Notes: generated from the letters alone by a model not told the origin. A DNA stretch of 64,000 nucleotides from Caulobacter rhizosphaerae (GCF_010977555.1 NZ_CP048815.1:3402501-3466500); one strand, 5' to 3'; numbered from the stretch's first letter, positions 32,975-41,804 are shown. Made by a program: numbers and translations.

Positions 32975-34453
32975 TCAGGCCCTCCCGCCGGCGCGCAAGG
33001 CCAGGGCGGGCGGCGCCGTCAGGGCCAGCTTGGCTCCGCCGGCCTTGGCGCCGTCCTGCCGGGTCAGGGCCGGCGTCGGGGTGGGCTCGCGCAGCTGGGC
33101 CACGAAGTCGTCGCGCCAGGCCGTGACATCCTGGCGGGTGACGTTGTCCATCAGGCTCTCGAAGCGCCGCCGGCGCTCGTCGATGTCCATGTTCAGGGCC
33201 CGGGTCAGGGCGTCGGAGATCTCCTCGGGGCTGTTGGGATTAATGATCAGCGCCTCCTTCATCTGCCGCGCGGCGCCGGCGAAGCGCGACAGGATCAGCA
33301 CGCCGGGATCGTAGGGCGTCTGAGAGGCCACGTACTCCTTGGCCACCAGATTCATGCCGTCCCGCAGCGGGGTGACCAGGGCGGCCTTGGACGCGCGATA
33401 GACGCCCGCCAGCTCGTCGCGGCGATAGCTGCGATTGAGGTAGCGGATCGGGTTGTAGTCCATGTCGGCATAGGCGCCGTTGATCCGGCCGATCAGGCCG
33501 TCCAGCCGCCCGCGCAGATCCTGATAGGCCTCGACCTCGTCGCGCGAGATCGGGGCGATCTGCAGCAGCATCACCTCGCGCCGCGCCTGTGGATTGTCGT
33601 GCAGGAAGCGCTCGAAGCCGATCAGCCGCTCCTCCAGCCCCTTGGAATAGTCCAGGCGGTCGACGCCCACGACCATCTTGCGGAATACGCTGTGGGCCAT
33701 CAGACGATCATAGACGCGGGTCGCGCGCGGGCTTTCCTTGATGCGGGCGAAGTCCTCGGCGTCGATGCCGATCGGGAACGCCGCGGCCCGGGTGATCTGG
33801 CCAAAGGCGGTCAGCCGCCCGTCCTCGGTCCGCTCGCCGCCTACCTCGTTGAACACATAGCCCTCGAAGGCTTGGACGCTCTCCTCGGTCTGGAAGCCGA
33901 CCAGATCATAGTGGAACAGCGCCTCGACCAGCGGCCGGTGGCGCGGCAGAGTCACCACCAGCTGGTGGGCCGGCCAGGGGATGTGCAGGAAAAAGCCGAT
34001 GCGGTTGGTCACGCCCAGCCGCCGCAGCTCCCGCGCCATCGGGATCAGGTGGTAGTCGTGCACCCAGATGATGTCGTCCGGCTCGATCAGCGGCAGCAGG
34101 GTCTGGGCGAACCGCCGGTTGACCCGGTCATAACCCTCGCCGAACGAGCGGTCGTAGGCGGTCAGGTCGACCCGGTAGTGGAACAGCGGCCACAGGGTCT
34201 TGTTGGCGTAGCCGTTGTAGTATTCCTGGTAGTCGCCCTCCTCCAGGTCGACCGTGGCCACGGTGACGCCGTCGGCCTTCTGCATGTTCAGCTGACCGGT
34301 GAACTCGGTGGTGGTCTTGCCGCTCCATCCGAACCAGATGCCGGAATATTCCCGCAGGGCCGCGGCCAGGGCCATGGCCAGGCCGCCGACGCTTTCGTCG
34401 CCCTTGCCGGTGGGCGGATTGACGCGATTGGAAACGACGATCAGACGGCTCAT
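32975..34453 (-). CDS. otsA: Trehalose-6-phosphate synthase
   Basis: The 492-residue GT20 enzyme converts UDP-glucose and glucose-6-phosphate to trehalose-6-phosphate. Visible family motifs are MSRLIVVSNRV, SVGGLAMAL, IWFGWSG, WVHDYHLIPMARELR, FFLHIPWPA, VDRLDYSKGLEERL and LRDGMNLVAKEYVASQ. The C-terminus has an extra Ala/Pro-rich tail of about 35 residues. It overlaps otsB by 4 bases (ATGA) and precedes ku by 3 bases. Confidence 0.96.
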   Translation of the reverse strand: MSRLIVVSNRVNPPTGKGDESVGGLAMALAAALREYSGIWFGWSGKTTTEFTGQLNMQKADGVTVATVDLEEGDYQEYYNGYANKTLWPLFHYRVDLTAYDRSFGEGYDRVNRRFAQTLLPLIEPDDIIWVHDYHLIPMARELRRLGVTNRIGFFLHIPWPAHQLVVTLPRHRPLVEALFHYDLVGFQTEESVQAFEGYVFNEVGGERTEDGRLTAFGQITRAAAFPIGIDAEDFARIKESPRATRVYDRLMAHSVFRKMVVGVDRLDYSKGLEERLIGFERFLHDNPQARREVMLLQIAPISRDEVEAYQDLRGRLDGLIGRINGAYADMDYNPIRYLNRSYRRDELAGVYRASKAALVTPLRDGMNLVAKEYVASQTPYDPGVLILSRFAGAARQMKEALIINPNSPEEISDALTRALNMDIDERRRRFESLMDNVTRQDVTAWRDDFVAQLREPTPTPALTRQDGAKAGGAKLALTAPPALALRAGGRA

Positions 34454-35229
34454 GCAGCGGCCCTTCCGATTGAAGCGCTCAGCCAGTCGAGCACGGCGTT
34501 GAAATCGTTCAGGCGATAGGTCGCCTGGGTGGGGCGATGCGACGGACCGACCAGCACGCCATAGCCGCCCAGTCGGGCGGCGGCGGCGAAGCCGTCCTCG
34601 TCGGTCAAGTCGTCGCCGACGAACACCGGGGTCGCGCCGTCGAACGGCGCCTCGCGCAGGAAGGCGGTGACCGCCTTGCCCTTGTCCTGGCCGGGCGTGC
34701 GCAGCTCGGCCACCATGTCGCCCAGCTGGAGCACCAGCTCCGAGCCCCGGGCCAGGCGCTCGGCGGCCTCGATCACCGCGTCGGCGGCCGAGGGCACGTT
34801 GCGATAGTGCAAGGCGACGCTGAGGTCCTTGTCCTCGAACAGCAGGCCGCGATCCCCGCGCGCCAGATCGCGCAGCACGTCGCGGGCGTGGTGGAGGTCC
34901 GGGTGCGGCGGCAGGCGGTCGACGCCGTTCCCCCCGCGGCGCACCAGCCCGTGGACCGCGGCGACGAACCTCACCCGGCCTTCCAGGATACGGTCGACGT
35001 CCTCCAGCGCGCGGCCGCTGACGACGGCCAGCCGGCCTTCCAGCGCGCGCGACAGAGCGTCGAGCAGCGCGGCGCGCCGAGCGTCGGGCCCCACCTGCTC
35101 GGGGCGGGGCATGATGGGGGCCAGGGTTCCGTCAAGATCGAGAAACAACGCCGCGCGAGGCGGCAAGGCGAGTGGTGGTGGCGGCAAATCGCTCGGCGCA
35201 TGCCGAACGACTGACCTGAACGCGGTCAT
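34450..35229 (-). CDS. otsB: Trehalose-6-phosphate phosphatase
   Basis: The 259-residue HAD-superfamily enzyme has motif I FLDLDGTLAPI (nucleophile and acid aspartates), motif II AVVSGRALEDV, motif III around DKGKAV and motif IV FVGDDLTDEDGF. It removes phosphate from trehalose-6-phosphate. It is the first gene of otsB-otsA-ku. A GGATC-N17-CGTT element (35292 down to 35267) lies about 40 bases upstream and is one base off the EcfG general-stress promoter consensus, which would fit osmotic or desiccation stress control. Confidence 0.95.
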   Translation of the reverse strand: MTAFRSVVRHAPSDLPPPPLALPPRAALFLDLDGTLAPIMPRPEQVGPDARRAALLDALSRALEGRLAVVSGRALEDVDRILEGRVRFVAAVHGLVRRGGNGVDRLPPHPDLHHARDVLRDLARGDRGLLFEDKDLSVALHYRNVPSAADAVIEAAERLARGSELVLQLGDMVAELRTPGQDKGKAVTAFLREAPFDGATPVFVGDDLTDEDGFAAAARLGGYGVLVGPSHRPTQATYRLNDFNAVLDWLSASIGRAAA

Positions 35230-35364
35230 GGCGAGAAGGCCCTCTCCGATGATTACAGGCCGTTGAAACGCGCGTTGGCGGGGTTTCGATCCCCCGAAGC
35301 CGACCTGAGCCGGGTCACGATGTGCTCACGCGGATGTGCGCGGCGTCGGCTTGCGCCCGAAATC

Positions 35365-36051
35365 TCAGAGGGCGGCGGCGTTCAAGACCGCCTTGCCGAG
35401 GCCGGCGTAGTCGCCGTCGAAATGGTGGCCGCCGTGCAGCCGGACCTGGCGGATGGTGGCGGCCGGCAGGGTCGGACAGATGTCCAGCCGCTCCTTGTCG
35501 CCATAGATGCAGGTCATCGGCAGGCCCTTCAGCGCCTCGACCGCTGGGGCCACGGGATAGGAGTCGGCTGTCGCGCGGTTCAGCCAGCTGGCGGGGTGGA
35601 AGGTCAGGTCGCCGTGCGGGCCGGCGCCGATCAGCACCAGTCCCTTGATCTGGCCGCGCAGGTCGGCCGGCAGCAGCGGCACGATGGCCGGCAGGGCGTC
35701 GGCGCCGAATGAATAGCCGACCAATACGATCTTGCGACGGCCCCACTGCGCCTCATGCCGGCGCAACTGGTCGGCCAGGTCGTCGGCCACCGCCTGGGCC
35801 GGGCGTCTGCCCAGGAAGTAGCGCAGCGAGTTGACACCCAGCACCGGCACGCCGTCGGCCGCCAGAACCTTGGCCACGCCCTCGTCCAGGCGGCCCCAGC
35901 CGCCGTCGCCTGAATAGAGCACGGCCAGGGTGTCGCCCGGCGCCGTGGCCGGCGTCTCGACCAGGCGCGGCGCGACCTTGGCCTCGGCGATCCCGGCGAA
36001 GGCCAGGCCGAGGACGGCGGCGACAGTCAGCAAGCGGGCGCGCGGGCTCAT
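35365..36051 (-). CDS. VirJ/AcvB-type exported hydrolase
   Basis: The 228-residue protein has a signal peptide (MSPRARLLTVAAVLGLAFAGIAEA) and a VirJ-like alpha/beta-hydrolase domain: LAVLYSGDGGWGRLDEGVA near the start, the nucleophile elbow VGYSFGADALP and a terminal HGGHHFDGDYAGL with the catalytic histidine. AcvB/VirJ proteins of Agrobacterium act in the periplasm, and related enzymes hydrolyse lysyl-phosphatidylglycerol. No lysyl-PG synthase is adjacent. It is transcribed divergently from the BlaI-type regulator. Confidence 0.85.
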   Translation of the reverse strand: MSPRARLLTVAAVLGLAFAGIAEAKVAPRLVETPATAPGDTLAVLYSGDGGWGRLDEGVAKVLAADGVPVLGVNSLRYFLGRRPAQAVADDLADQLRRHEAQWGRRKIVLVGYSFGADALPAIVPLLPADLRGQIKGLVLIGAGPHGDLTFHPASWLNRATADSYPVAPAVEALKGLPMTCIYGDKERLDICPTLPAATIRQVRLHGGHHFDGDYAGLGKAVLNAAAL

Positions 36052-36177
36052 GCTCTTCCCATGCTCCTCAATCTTGACCGTGGCGGGGCGAAGGTGGGGC
36101 GACCGGGCGGCTTTCGACGTCCACCGCCCGGGTTACGGCGAATTCATTTCGCCCGCCGCATTGCGGACGTTATTCAC

Positions 36178-36201
36178 TACATATGTAACGCTACAAATGT
36201 A
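36178..36201. promoter_or_regulatory. Paired BlaI-type operators
   Basis: TACATATGTA (36178-36187, a perfect palindrome) and TACAAATGTA (36192-36201) lie 14 bp centre to centre. BlaI/MecI-family repressors bind TACA/TGTA dyads. They lie about 40-60 bases upstream of the blaI-like start, in the divergent region with the VirJ-like gene, so autoregulation is likely and control of the VirJ-like gene possible. Confidence 0.8.
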
Positions 36202-36238
36202 ACGTCGCCGAACGGCGGCGATTTTCAGGGAGGTCGCC

Positions 36239-36613
36239 GTGATCGAATCGCTGCCCCGACGCGAACGCGAGGTCTTCGAGACCCTGTGCCGTCTGGAGTC
36301 CTGCACCGCCGCCGGCGTCCGCGCGGGCCTGTCCGATCCGCTCAGCGACTCGGCCGTCCGCACCCTGCTCTCGCGGCTGGAGGCCAAGGGCCTGGTCGAG
36401 CGGGCGCCTGGCCCCGACGGCTTCCGCTACAGCCCCGTCCAGCGGACCGAGACCGTCGCCGCCGGGGCCCTGCGGCGGATGATCGACACCTTCTTCGCCG
36501 GCTCGGCGGCCAGCGCCGCCACCGCCCTGCTGGGCCTGGGCCAGCGGCTGACCCCGGAAGAGGCCGCCGCCCTGGAGCGGATGATCGACCAGGCCGTGGA
36601 GCGCAAGCCATGA
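36239..36613 (+). CDS. BlaI/MecI-family transcriptional repressor
   Basis: The 124-residue protein has a winged-helix domain (LPRREREVFETLCRL, DSAVRTLLSRLEAKGLVERA, FRYSPVQ) and a C-terminal dimerisation helix pair, as in BlaI. The start is GTG 36239 with GGGAGG 5-10 bases before it. Its stop overlaps the M56 gene start (ATGA). In BlaI/BlaR systems the membrane protease triggers cleavage of the repressor. Two TACA/TGTA operators upstream support autorepression. Confidence 0.92.
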   Translation: MIESLPRREREVFETLCRLESCTAAGVRAGLSDPLSDSAVRTLLSRLEAKGLVERAPGPDGFRYSPVQRTETVAAGALRRMIDTFFAGSAASAATALLGLGQRLTPEEAAALERMIDQAVERKP

Positions 36614-38337
36614 CCTGGACCCTGCTCGTCGCGCTACTGGTCAAGTCCAGCCTGGTGGCCGGCGCCGGCCTGGCCTGCGCGCGGTTCCTGACCCGGCGGC
36701 CGGTCGAGCGGGTGGACATCCTGCGCGCCACGGTCTGCCTGCTGCTGGCGCTGCCGGTGATCATGAACCTCCTGCCGGCCCTGGAAATGGCCCTGCTGCC
36801 GGCGTCGCCGCCGCCCGCGCCGCTCCCCGCTCCGACCGTTCTGGCGGCCGAGACCACCGCCAACATGGCGACGCCGAGCCCCTCGCCCTGGCCCTCGCTC
36901 GGCCTGGTTGGCGGCCTGTGGCTGCTGGGTTTCGCCGCCATCGCCGGCCGGCTGCTGCTGGGACTGCGCACCCTGAGCCGCTGGACCCGTCAGGGCCAGC
37001 CGGTGACCAGCGGCGACTGGCTGGCTCCGCTTGAAGGCCTGCCCCCCGAGGACCGCCCCGACCTGGTCTGCAGCGACCGCATCGTCAGCCCGCTCAGTTG
37101 GGGCGTCGCGCCTGGCTCCATCCTGGTCGACCCGGCCAGCCTGGCGCAACCCCGCACCGCTTCGGCCATCCTGGCGCACGAGATGGCCCACCTGCGGCGA
37201 CACGACTGGATCTTCCTGGTCCTGTCGCGGCTGGCCCTGGCGATCTTCTGGTTCAACCCGCTGGTCTGGCGGCTGCACGCCGTCCTCGCCGAACGTTCGG
37301 AGGAGGCCGCCGACGCCGCCGCCGTCCAGACCGTCGACCGCGCCGCCTACGCCAAGGCCCTGATCGGCCTGGCCGCCCATCCCCGCCCCTCCGCCCGCCC
37401 CGTCCTGGGCGCCGCGACCGCCGTGGCCGCCGACGCCCGGACGCTGAAGACAAGGATCGCCTGCCTCATGACCGACACCTCCGCTCGCCGCCGGCCCCTG
37501 ACAGTGGTCCTGGCCATCGCCGCCCTGGCCGTCGTAGCCACCCCGCTGGCCGCCCTGGCCGTCACCCGCCAGGACTGGGTCGCGCCGCCGCTCCCGCCCC
37601 CGCCGCCGCCGATTCCGGCGCTCGCTGTCCCGCCTGCGCCGTCGGTCCCGCCCGCGCCGCCCGCGCCGCCGCCTCCGCCGGTCGAAGCGATCGCCATGGC
37701 CGCCCTGGTCCCGCCGCCGCCTCCTCCTCCTCCTCCTCCTCCTCCTCCTCCGCCGCCTCCGCCGCCTCCTCCGCCTCCTCCTCCGCCTGCGCCGCCCGAA
37801 GCGCCGCCACCGCCTCCCCCGCCTCCGCCCGAGCCTCCGGCGGGTCCCGGCTACAGCTATTACCGGTCAGCGACGCCCGAGGAGGCCAAGGCCGCGATCG
37901 AGGCTCGCGCTCGCGCCGCCGAAGCCCGCGCCCAGGCCGCCGAGGCCCGGCGCCAGGGCCACGAGGCGCGGGACCAGGCCCACCGCGCCGCCGACCAGGC
38001 GCGTCTCCAGGCCGATCAAGCCCGGGCCGATGGTGAACAGGCCCGCAGGGTCGGCGAGCAGGCCCGCCAGGAGGCCGCGCGCCAGATGGTCAAGGCCCGC
38101 GCCCAGATGGCCCAGGGCGCCGTGCAGATGCGCCAGGGCGCCCAGCAGATGCGCGACGAAGCCGCCCGCCTGCGCGACCCCGCCTACCGCGCCCGGCAGA
38201 TCCAGGACAATCGCGCCCGCGGCAACATCGTCACCGACGCCGAGCTGCGCGCGCTGATCGACAGCTTGCCGAAACAGGCCGACGACCTGGACCGCCAGGC
38301 CGACCACCTGGCCCAGGAGGCCCGCACGGCCAGCTAG
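36610..38337 (+). CDS. BlaR1-type M56 membrane metalloprotease with polyproline linker and coiled-coil tail
   Basis: The 575-residue protein has N-terminal membrane helices, then an M56 zinc-protease site H190-E-M-A-H194 (ILAHEMAHLRRHDW) and another helix near residue 300. BlaR1 ends in a penicillin-binding sensor, which is absent here. Instead there is a 26-residue proline run (residues 368-393), a second proline-rich block, and an Ala/Arg/Gln-rich region (about 425-540) with repeats such as AEARAQAAEARRQ, predicted to be a long helix or coiled coil. It is probably a signal-transducing protease whose sensor reaches into the periplasm; the signal is unknown. Confidence 0.88.
   Translation: MTWTLLVALLVKSSLVAGAGLACARFLTRRPVERVDILRATVCLLLALPVIMNLLPALEMALLPASPPPAPLPAPTVLAAETTANMATPSPSPWPSLGLVGGLWLLGFAAIAGRLLLGLRTLSRWTRQGQPVTSGDWLAPLEGLPPEDRPDLVCSDRIVSPLSWGVAPGSILVDPASLAQPRTASAILAHEMAHLRRHDWIFLVLSRLALAIFWFNPLVWRLHAVLAERSEEAADAAAVQTVDRAAYAKALIGLAAHPRPSARPVLGAATAVAADARTLKTRIACLMTDTSARRRPLTVVLAIAALAVVATPLAALAVTRQDWVAPPLPPPPPPIPALAVPPAPSVPPAPPAPPPPPVEAIAMAALVPPPPPPPPPPPPPPPPPPPPPPPPPPAPPEAPPPPPPPPPEPPAGPGYSYYRSATPEEAKAAIEARARAAEARAQAAEARRQGHEARDQAHRAADQARLQADQARADGEQARRVGEQARQEAARQMVKARAQMAQGAVQMRQGAQQMRDEAARLRDPAYRARQIQDNRARGNIVTDAELRALIDSLPKQADDLDRQADHLAQEARTAS
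37711..37788 (+). repeat. CCT/CCG trinucleotide repeat coding for 26 prolines
   Basis: Twenty-six consecutive proline codons, including ten perfect CCT units at 37720-37749. Such a tract is prone to replication slippage in steps of one codon, so its length may vary between isolates. Confidence 0.95.
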
Positions 38338-38365
38338 GGGCCGATCAATATCCAGGACCGTGCGT

Positions 38366-38457
38366 GGTCCTCGTCCTTCGACAAGCTCAGGTGAGGACCA
38401 AGGCATGGGCCGAGCCGTAGAAAACCTCATCCTGAGCTTGTCGATGGGACGAGGTTT
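38366..38457. repeat. Intergenic palindromic repeat, family A copy 4
   Basis: Arms at about 38366-38398 and 38421-38457 carry CTTCGACAAGCTCAGG. The left arm lacks one base after CAGG and the right arm has an insertion (TCGATGGGACG), so this copy is decaying. It separates the convergent M56 and ligD genes. Confidence 0.82.
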
Positions 38458-38480
38458 TCGGCGCCGAGAGCGGAACGCCC

Positions 38481-41225
38481 TCACCCCAGCCGCTTGATCG
38501 CCGCCTTCAGGGGCTTGGCGGAGTCGAAATAGTCCTCCCACGCCGTGCTCTTGGCGATCAGGGCCGGGACGGTGCGGATCGTGTACCGGGTCGGGTCCAG
38601 CCCCGCCTTCACCTGGGTCCAGTTCAGCGGCATCGATACAGTCCCCCCGGGCCTCGCCCGGGCGGATAGAGGCGCGACGGCGGTCGAGGTGCGGTCGTTG
38701 CGCAGATAGTCCAGGAAGATCCGCCCCTCCCGCGCCTTCTTGCTCATGGTGATCAGGTACCGGTCGGGGGCGTCGGCGGCCATGCGGGCGCAGACCTCGC
38801 GGGCGAAGGCCTTGGCGGCGTCCCACGGAACCTTATCGGACAATGGCGTAACCACGTGCAGCCCCTTGCCGCCGGTGGTCTTGCAGAAGCTGGCCAGGCC
38901 CAGCTCCTCCAGCCGGTCGCGGATCTCGCGGGCCCCGGCGATCACGTCCTCGAAGGTGACGCCCGGCGCGGGGTCAAGGTCGAACACCAGGCGGCCGGCG
39001 ACCTCGGGATCGTTGGGCTGGCAGTTCCAGGGGTGGATCTCGACGGCGGCGATCTGGGCGGCGGCGATCAGCGCCTCGATCCGGTCGAACTGGATGTAGG
39101 GCTGGCGGTCGCCCCTGACCGACACCTGCTCGATCAGCGACGACATCCCGCGCATGGCGTGACGCTGGAAGAAGGTCTCGCCGCCGACCCCGTCCGGCAC
39201 CCGGATGATCGAGGCCGGCCGGCCCTTGATATGCGGCAGCATCCATTCGCCCACCGCCGCCATGTAGCGGGCCAGGTCGATCTTGCTGGCCGGGGCGCCG
39301 TCGACATCGGGCCATAGCGGCTTGTCGGGCTTGGAGATCGTCACGCCCAGGACGATGCTGTCGGCCTTGGCCGTCGAGACCGTTGACACCTTGCCGTCCG
39401 CCTTGGCCGCGGCCTTCGGGGTCGGGGTCGCCAGCTCGGCCGTCTCGGCCTTGGCCGGAACCTCGGCCTCGACCTCGGTGGCCGGGATGTCCTCGCGCAG
39501 GCCCTTGAACGAGGCCTGGCGGATCGAGCCGTCGCCGGTGAAGCCGGCATATTCGATCTCGGCCACCAGCTGCGGCTTGACCCAGTGCATGTTGGCGGCC
39601 TTGCGCGGCGCGCCCTTGCCCTCAAACGGCGATGTGTCGGTCTCCAGCGCCTTGAGGCGCGGCAACAGCTTGGCGACCTTGTCGCGGCCAAAGCCGGTGC
39701 CGATCCGGCCGACATGGGTCAGCTTGCCGTCGCGCATCACACCGGCGATCAGCGAACGGAAGGCCGAGCCGGTCGTCGTATAGCCGCCGATCACCACGTC
39801 GTGCCCCGCCCGGCACTTGGCCTTGGTCCAGGTCTCGCTGCGGCCCGAGCGGTAGGGCGCGTCCAGCCGCTTGGAGATGATGCCCTCCAGCTCCAGCTTG
39901 CAGGCCGACAGCAGCACCGCGTCGCCCGCCGTCTCGAAATGGTCGACGAAGCGCAGCCGCGCCTCGTCCTCGCCCATCACCGCCTTCAGCCGCGCCTTGC
40001 GCTCGCGCAGCGGCAGGTCGCGCAGGTCCTCGCCGTCCACGGCCAGCAGGTCGAAGGCGAAGAAGATCAGGTCGCTGCTGTCGCCGTCCGACAAGGCCGC
40101 CTGCAGGCCGGCGAAGTCGGGCTGGCCGGCCGCGTCCAGGGCCACTACCTCGCCATCCAGGATGCTGTCGGGCAGGTCGGCGGCCGCCTCGGCGATCGCC
40201 GCGAACTTCTCGGTCCAGTCCAGGCCCTTGCGGGTGCGCAGGGTCGCCCGGCCGTCCTCGACGCGCAGTTGCACGCGGTAGCCGTCGAACTTGATCTCGT
40301 GCGCCCAGCCGGGGCCGGTGGGCGGTCGGTCCAGGGACTTGCACAGCTGGGGCTCGATGAAGTCGGGCAGGACGGCGGGCTTTCCTTTTTTACTCCGCTC
40401 ATCCCGGCGAACGCCGGGACCCAAGCTGAGCTTGTTGCTTCGCGCAGCGCCGGAACCGCCACCGCCGCTTGGGTCCCGACTTTCGTCGGGATGAGTGGAT
40501 TTGAAAGAGCGCGTCTCCAGCGCTTCCTTCTGCGCCGCCTCCCGCTCGGCCTGGGTGCGCGAGGTCCAGACCGCATCGCCCTTGCCCTTGGTCTTCAGGA
40601 TGAACGGCGACGGCCCCCGGCCCCTGCCGGCGGCGATGTCGGCCATGGTCCGGCCCGAAGCGATCGAGGCGTCCTCCTCCAGGATCGCCGTCCCCTCGCC
40701 CGGTCGCGCGGCCTCGTCCTTGTGCTTGATCAGCAGCCAGTTGGAGCGTTTGCCCTTCCCGTCTTTCGCGCTGCGGTCCCAGTTCATCCGCACCAGCACC
40801 CACGAGCCGTGCAGCCGCTCGCCCTCCAGCACGAACTTCAGCTCGCCCTTCCTCAGGGCCTTTGCCACGTCCTCGAAGCCCGGTTCGGGCGACCAGTAGC
40901 CGCGGTCCCACAGCTGCACCGTGCCGCCGCCGTACTGGCCCTTGGGGATCGTGCCCTCGAAGTCGCCATAGTCCAGCGGATGGTCCTCGACCTCGACCGA
41001 CAGCCGCTTGTCGGCCGGATCCAGCGACGGGCCCCTAGTCACCGCCCACGACTTCAGCACCCCGTCCACCTCCAACCGGAAGTCGTAGTGCAGGCGCGTG
41101 GCGTCATGCTTCTGGATGACGAACCGGGCCTGCGGCGCCGGCGCGACGGCCGTGTCGCCGCTGGGCTCGGCGGTCTTGTGGAAATCGCGCTTGCGGCGGT
41201 ATTCGGCGAGCTGTCCCTGGGCCAT
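38481..41225 (-). CDS. ligD: Multidomain ATP-dependent DNA ligase D
   Basis: The 914-residue protein has the domain order phosphoesterase-ligase-polymerase. The 3'-phosphoesterase domain (about 30-190) has H40-D41 and H46 in [14 protein letters not shown] and [10 protein letters not shown]. The ligase domain (about 285-600) has the nucleotidyl lysine K312 in EIKFDGYR. The primase-polymerase domain (about 645-914) has [10 protein letters not shown] and [12 protein letters not shown]. It repairs double-strand breaks together with Ku (32096). Residues about 244-276, between phosphoesterase and ligase, are encoded by an inserted palindromic repeat without breaking the frame. An Ala/Lys-rich linker (about 600-640) joins ligase and polymerase. 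Confidence 0.95.
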   Translation of the reverse strand: MAQGQLAEYRRKRDFHKTAEPSGDTAVAPAPQARFVIQKHDATRLHYDFRLEVDGVLKSWAVTRGPSLDPADKRLSVEVEDHPLDYGDFEGTIPKGQYGGGTVQLWDRGYWSPEPGFEDVAKALRKGELKFVLEGERLHGSWVLVRMNWDRSAKDGKGKRSNWLLIKHKDEAARPGEGTAILEEDASIASGRTMADIAAGRGRGPSPFILKTKGKGDAVWTSRTQAEREAAQKEALETRSFKSTHPDESRDPSGGGGSGAARSNKLSLGPGVRRDERSKKGKPAVLPDFIEPQLCKSLDRPPTGPGWAHEIKFDGYRVQLRVEDGRATLRTRKGLDWTEKFAAIAEAAADLPDSILDGEVVALDAAGQPDFAGLQAALSDGDSSDLIFFAFDLLAVDGEDLRDLPLRERKARLKAVMGEDEARLRFVDHFETAGDAVLLSACKLELEGIISKRLDAPYRSGRSETWTKAKCRAGHDVVIGGYTTTGSAFRSLIAGVMRDGKLTHVGRIGTGFGRDKVAKLLPRLKALETDTSPFEGKGAPRKAANMHWVKPQLVAEIEYAGFTGDGSIRQASFKGLREDIPATEVEAEVPAKAETAELATPTPKAAAKADGKVSTVSTAKADSIVLGVTISKPDKPLWPDVDGAPASKIDLARYMAAVGEWMLPHIKGRPASIIRVPDGVGGETFFQRHAMRGMSSLIEQVSVRGDRQPYIQFDRIEALIAAAQIAAVEIHPWNCQPNDPEVAGRLVFDLDPAPGVTFEDVIAGAREIRDRLEELGLASFCKTTGGKGLHVVTPLSDKVPWDAAKAFAREVCARMAADAPDRYLITMSKKAREGRIFLDYLRNDRTSTAVAPLSARARPGGTVSMPLNWTQVKAGLDPTRYTIRTVPALIAKSTAWEDYFDSAKPLKAAIKRLG
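40398..40495. repeat. Palindromic repeat inserted in frame within ligD
   Basis: Long inverted repeat: left arm 40398-40426, right arm 40467-40495, about 40 bases between. Each arm holds its own small hairpin (CCCGGC-GAAC-GCCGGG and CCCGAC-TTTC-GTCGGG). Translated in ligD it gives HPDESRDP and PGVRRDE, the peptide signature of this kind of repeat. It resembles intergenic REP-like elements in build but lies in coding sequence. Confidence 0.88.
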
Positions 41226-41243
41226 GGCGAGGTTCCCTGTCTG

Positions 41244-41651
41244 CTAGGGGAAATCGCCGCCGGGGTTCGTGGTTCCGGATCGCTCGGCGTCGATCCGCTT
41301 GACCAGGGCCTTGGGCGCCAGGATTCGCCAGGCCTGGACCAGCAACCCCGCCAGTTCGGCCTCGTCGATCGCGTCCAGCCGCACCAGAACGGCGGGAAAG
41401 CCGCGATAGTGGTCGTCGTCGAAGAAGCGCTCGGGCGCGGTCTCCAGCAGCATCTCCTTGGTCTCGCGCCGGCAGCGCACGGCGATCACGCCCTCCACCA
41501 GTTCGCGGCGAGCCTTGGGATGGGCGCGGGCGAAATAGGACCAGGCGATTCCCTTGCCGTGTACATCGAACGCCAGCCGCGCCCCATCGGGGCTGGCTTC
41601 GACCTCGGGCAGGGCGAGGGCCAGACGGTGAAGAGCGGCGAGATCGACCAT
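41244..41651 (-). CDS. MmcQ/YjbR-family DNA-binding-like protein
   Basis: The 135-residue protein has the MmcQ/YjbR fold pattern: ALALPEVEASPDGARLAFDVHGKGIAWSY, then VIAVRCRRETKEMLLETAPERFF and HYRGFPAVLVRLDAIDEAELAGLLVQAW. These small CyaY-like proteins are widespread and uncharacterised, and are often found beside DNA repair genes. ATG 41651 is taken; the frame upstream crosses the operator region. It is 18 bases upstream of ligD on the same strand and probably cotranscribed with it. Confidence 0.82.
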   Translation of the reverse strand: MVDLAALHRLALALPEVEASPDGARLAFDVHGKGIAWSYFARAHPKARRELVEGVIAVRCRRETKEMLLETAPERFFDDDHYRGFPAVLVRLDAIDEAELAGLLVQAWRILAPKALVKRIDAERSGTTNPGGDFP

Positions 41652-41695
41652 GATCGCCCATGAAAGCGCCCATGGCGCGGGCGCGGCAATCCCCT

Positions 41696-41747
41696 TGCCA
41701 CCGGTGTCGCGTGGCCGATTGTCAATGACACCGGTTTCCATTATGCA
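41696..41747 (+). promoter_or_regulatory. Promoter with two uronate-repressor operators, before the hydratase-exuT unit
   Basis: Operator 1 is TGCCACCGGTGTCGC (41696-41710) and operator 2 is TGACACCGGTTTCCA (41726-41740), 30 bp between centres (about three helical turns). A promoter with -35 TTGTCA (41719-41724), a 17-base spacer and -10 TATGCA (41742-41747) encloses operator 2. Repressor binding there would block RNA polymerase. The gene start is at 41805. Assignment to the LacI protein at 59832 is inferred from shared sites. Confidence 0.7.
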
Positions 41748-41804
41748 CGACCAAAGCCCGTCGAACGGGACTGTAGTGTGTTAGCGCGAGGGAGGATTCG
41801 CGGC

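Noticed and set aside
35263..35300. A tRNA-like GTTTCGATCCCC stretch
   Set aside because: No acceptor, D or anticodon stems can be formed around it; it lies in the otsB upstream region.
37562..37810. Glu/Ala-rich minus-strand frame opposite the polyproline tract
   Set aside because: It is the reverse reading of the CCT/CCG repeat and lacks any other coding support.
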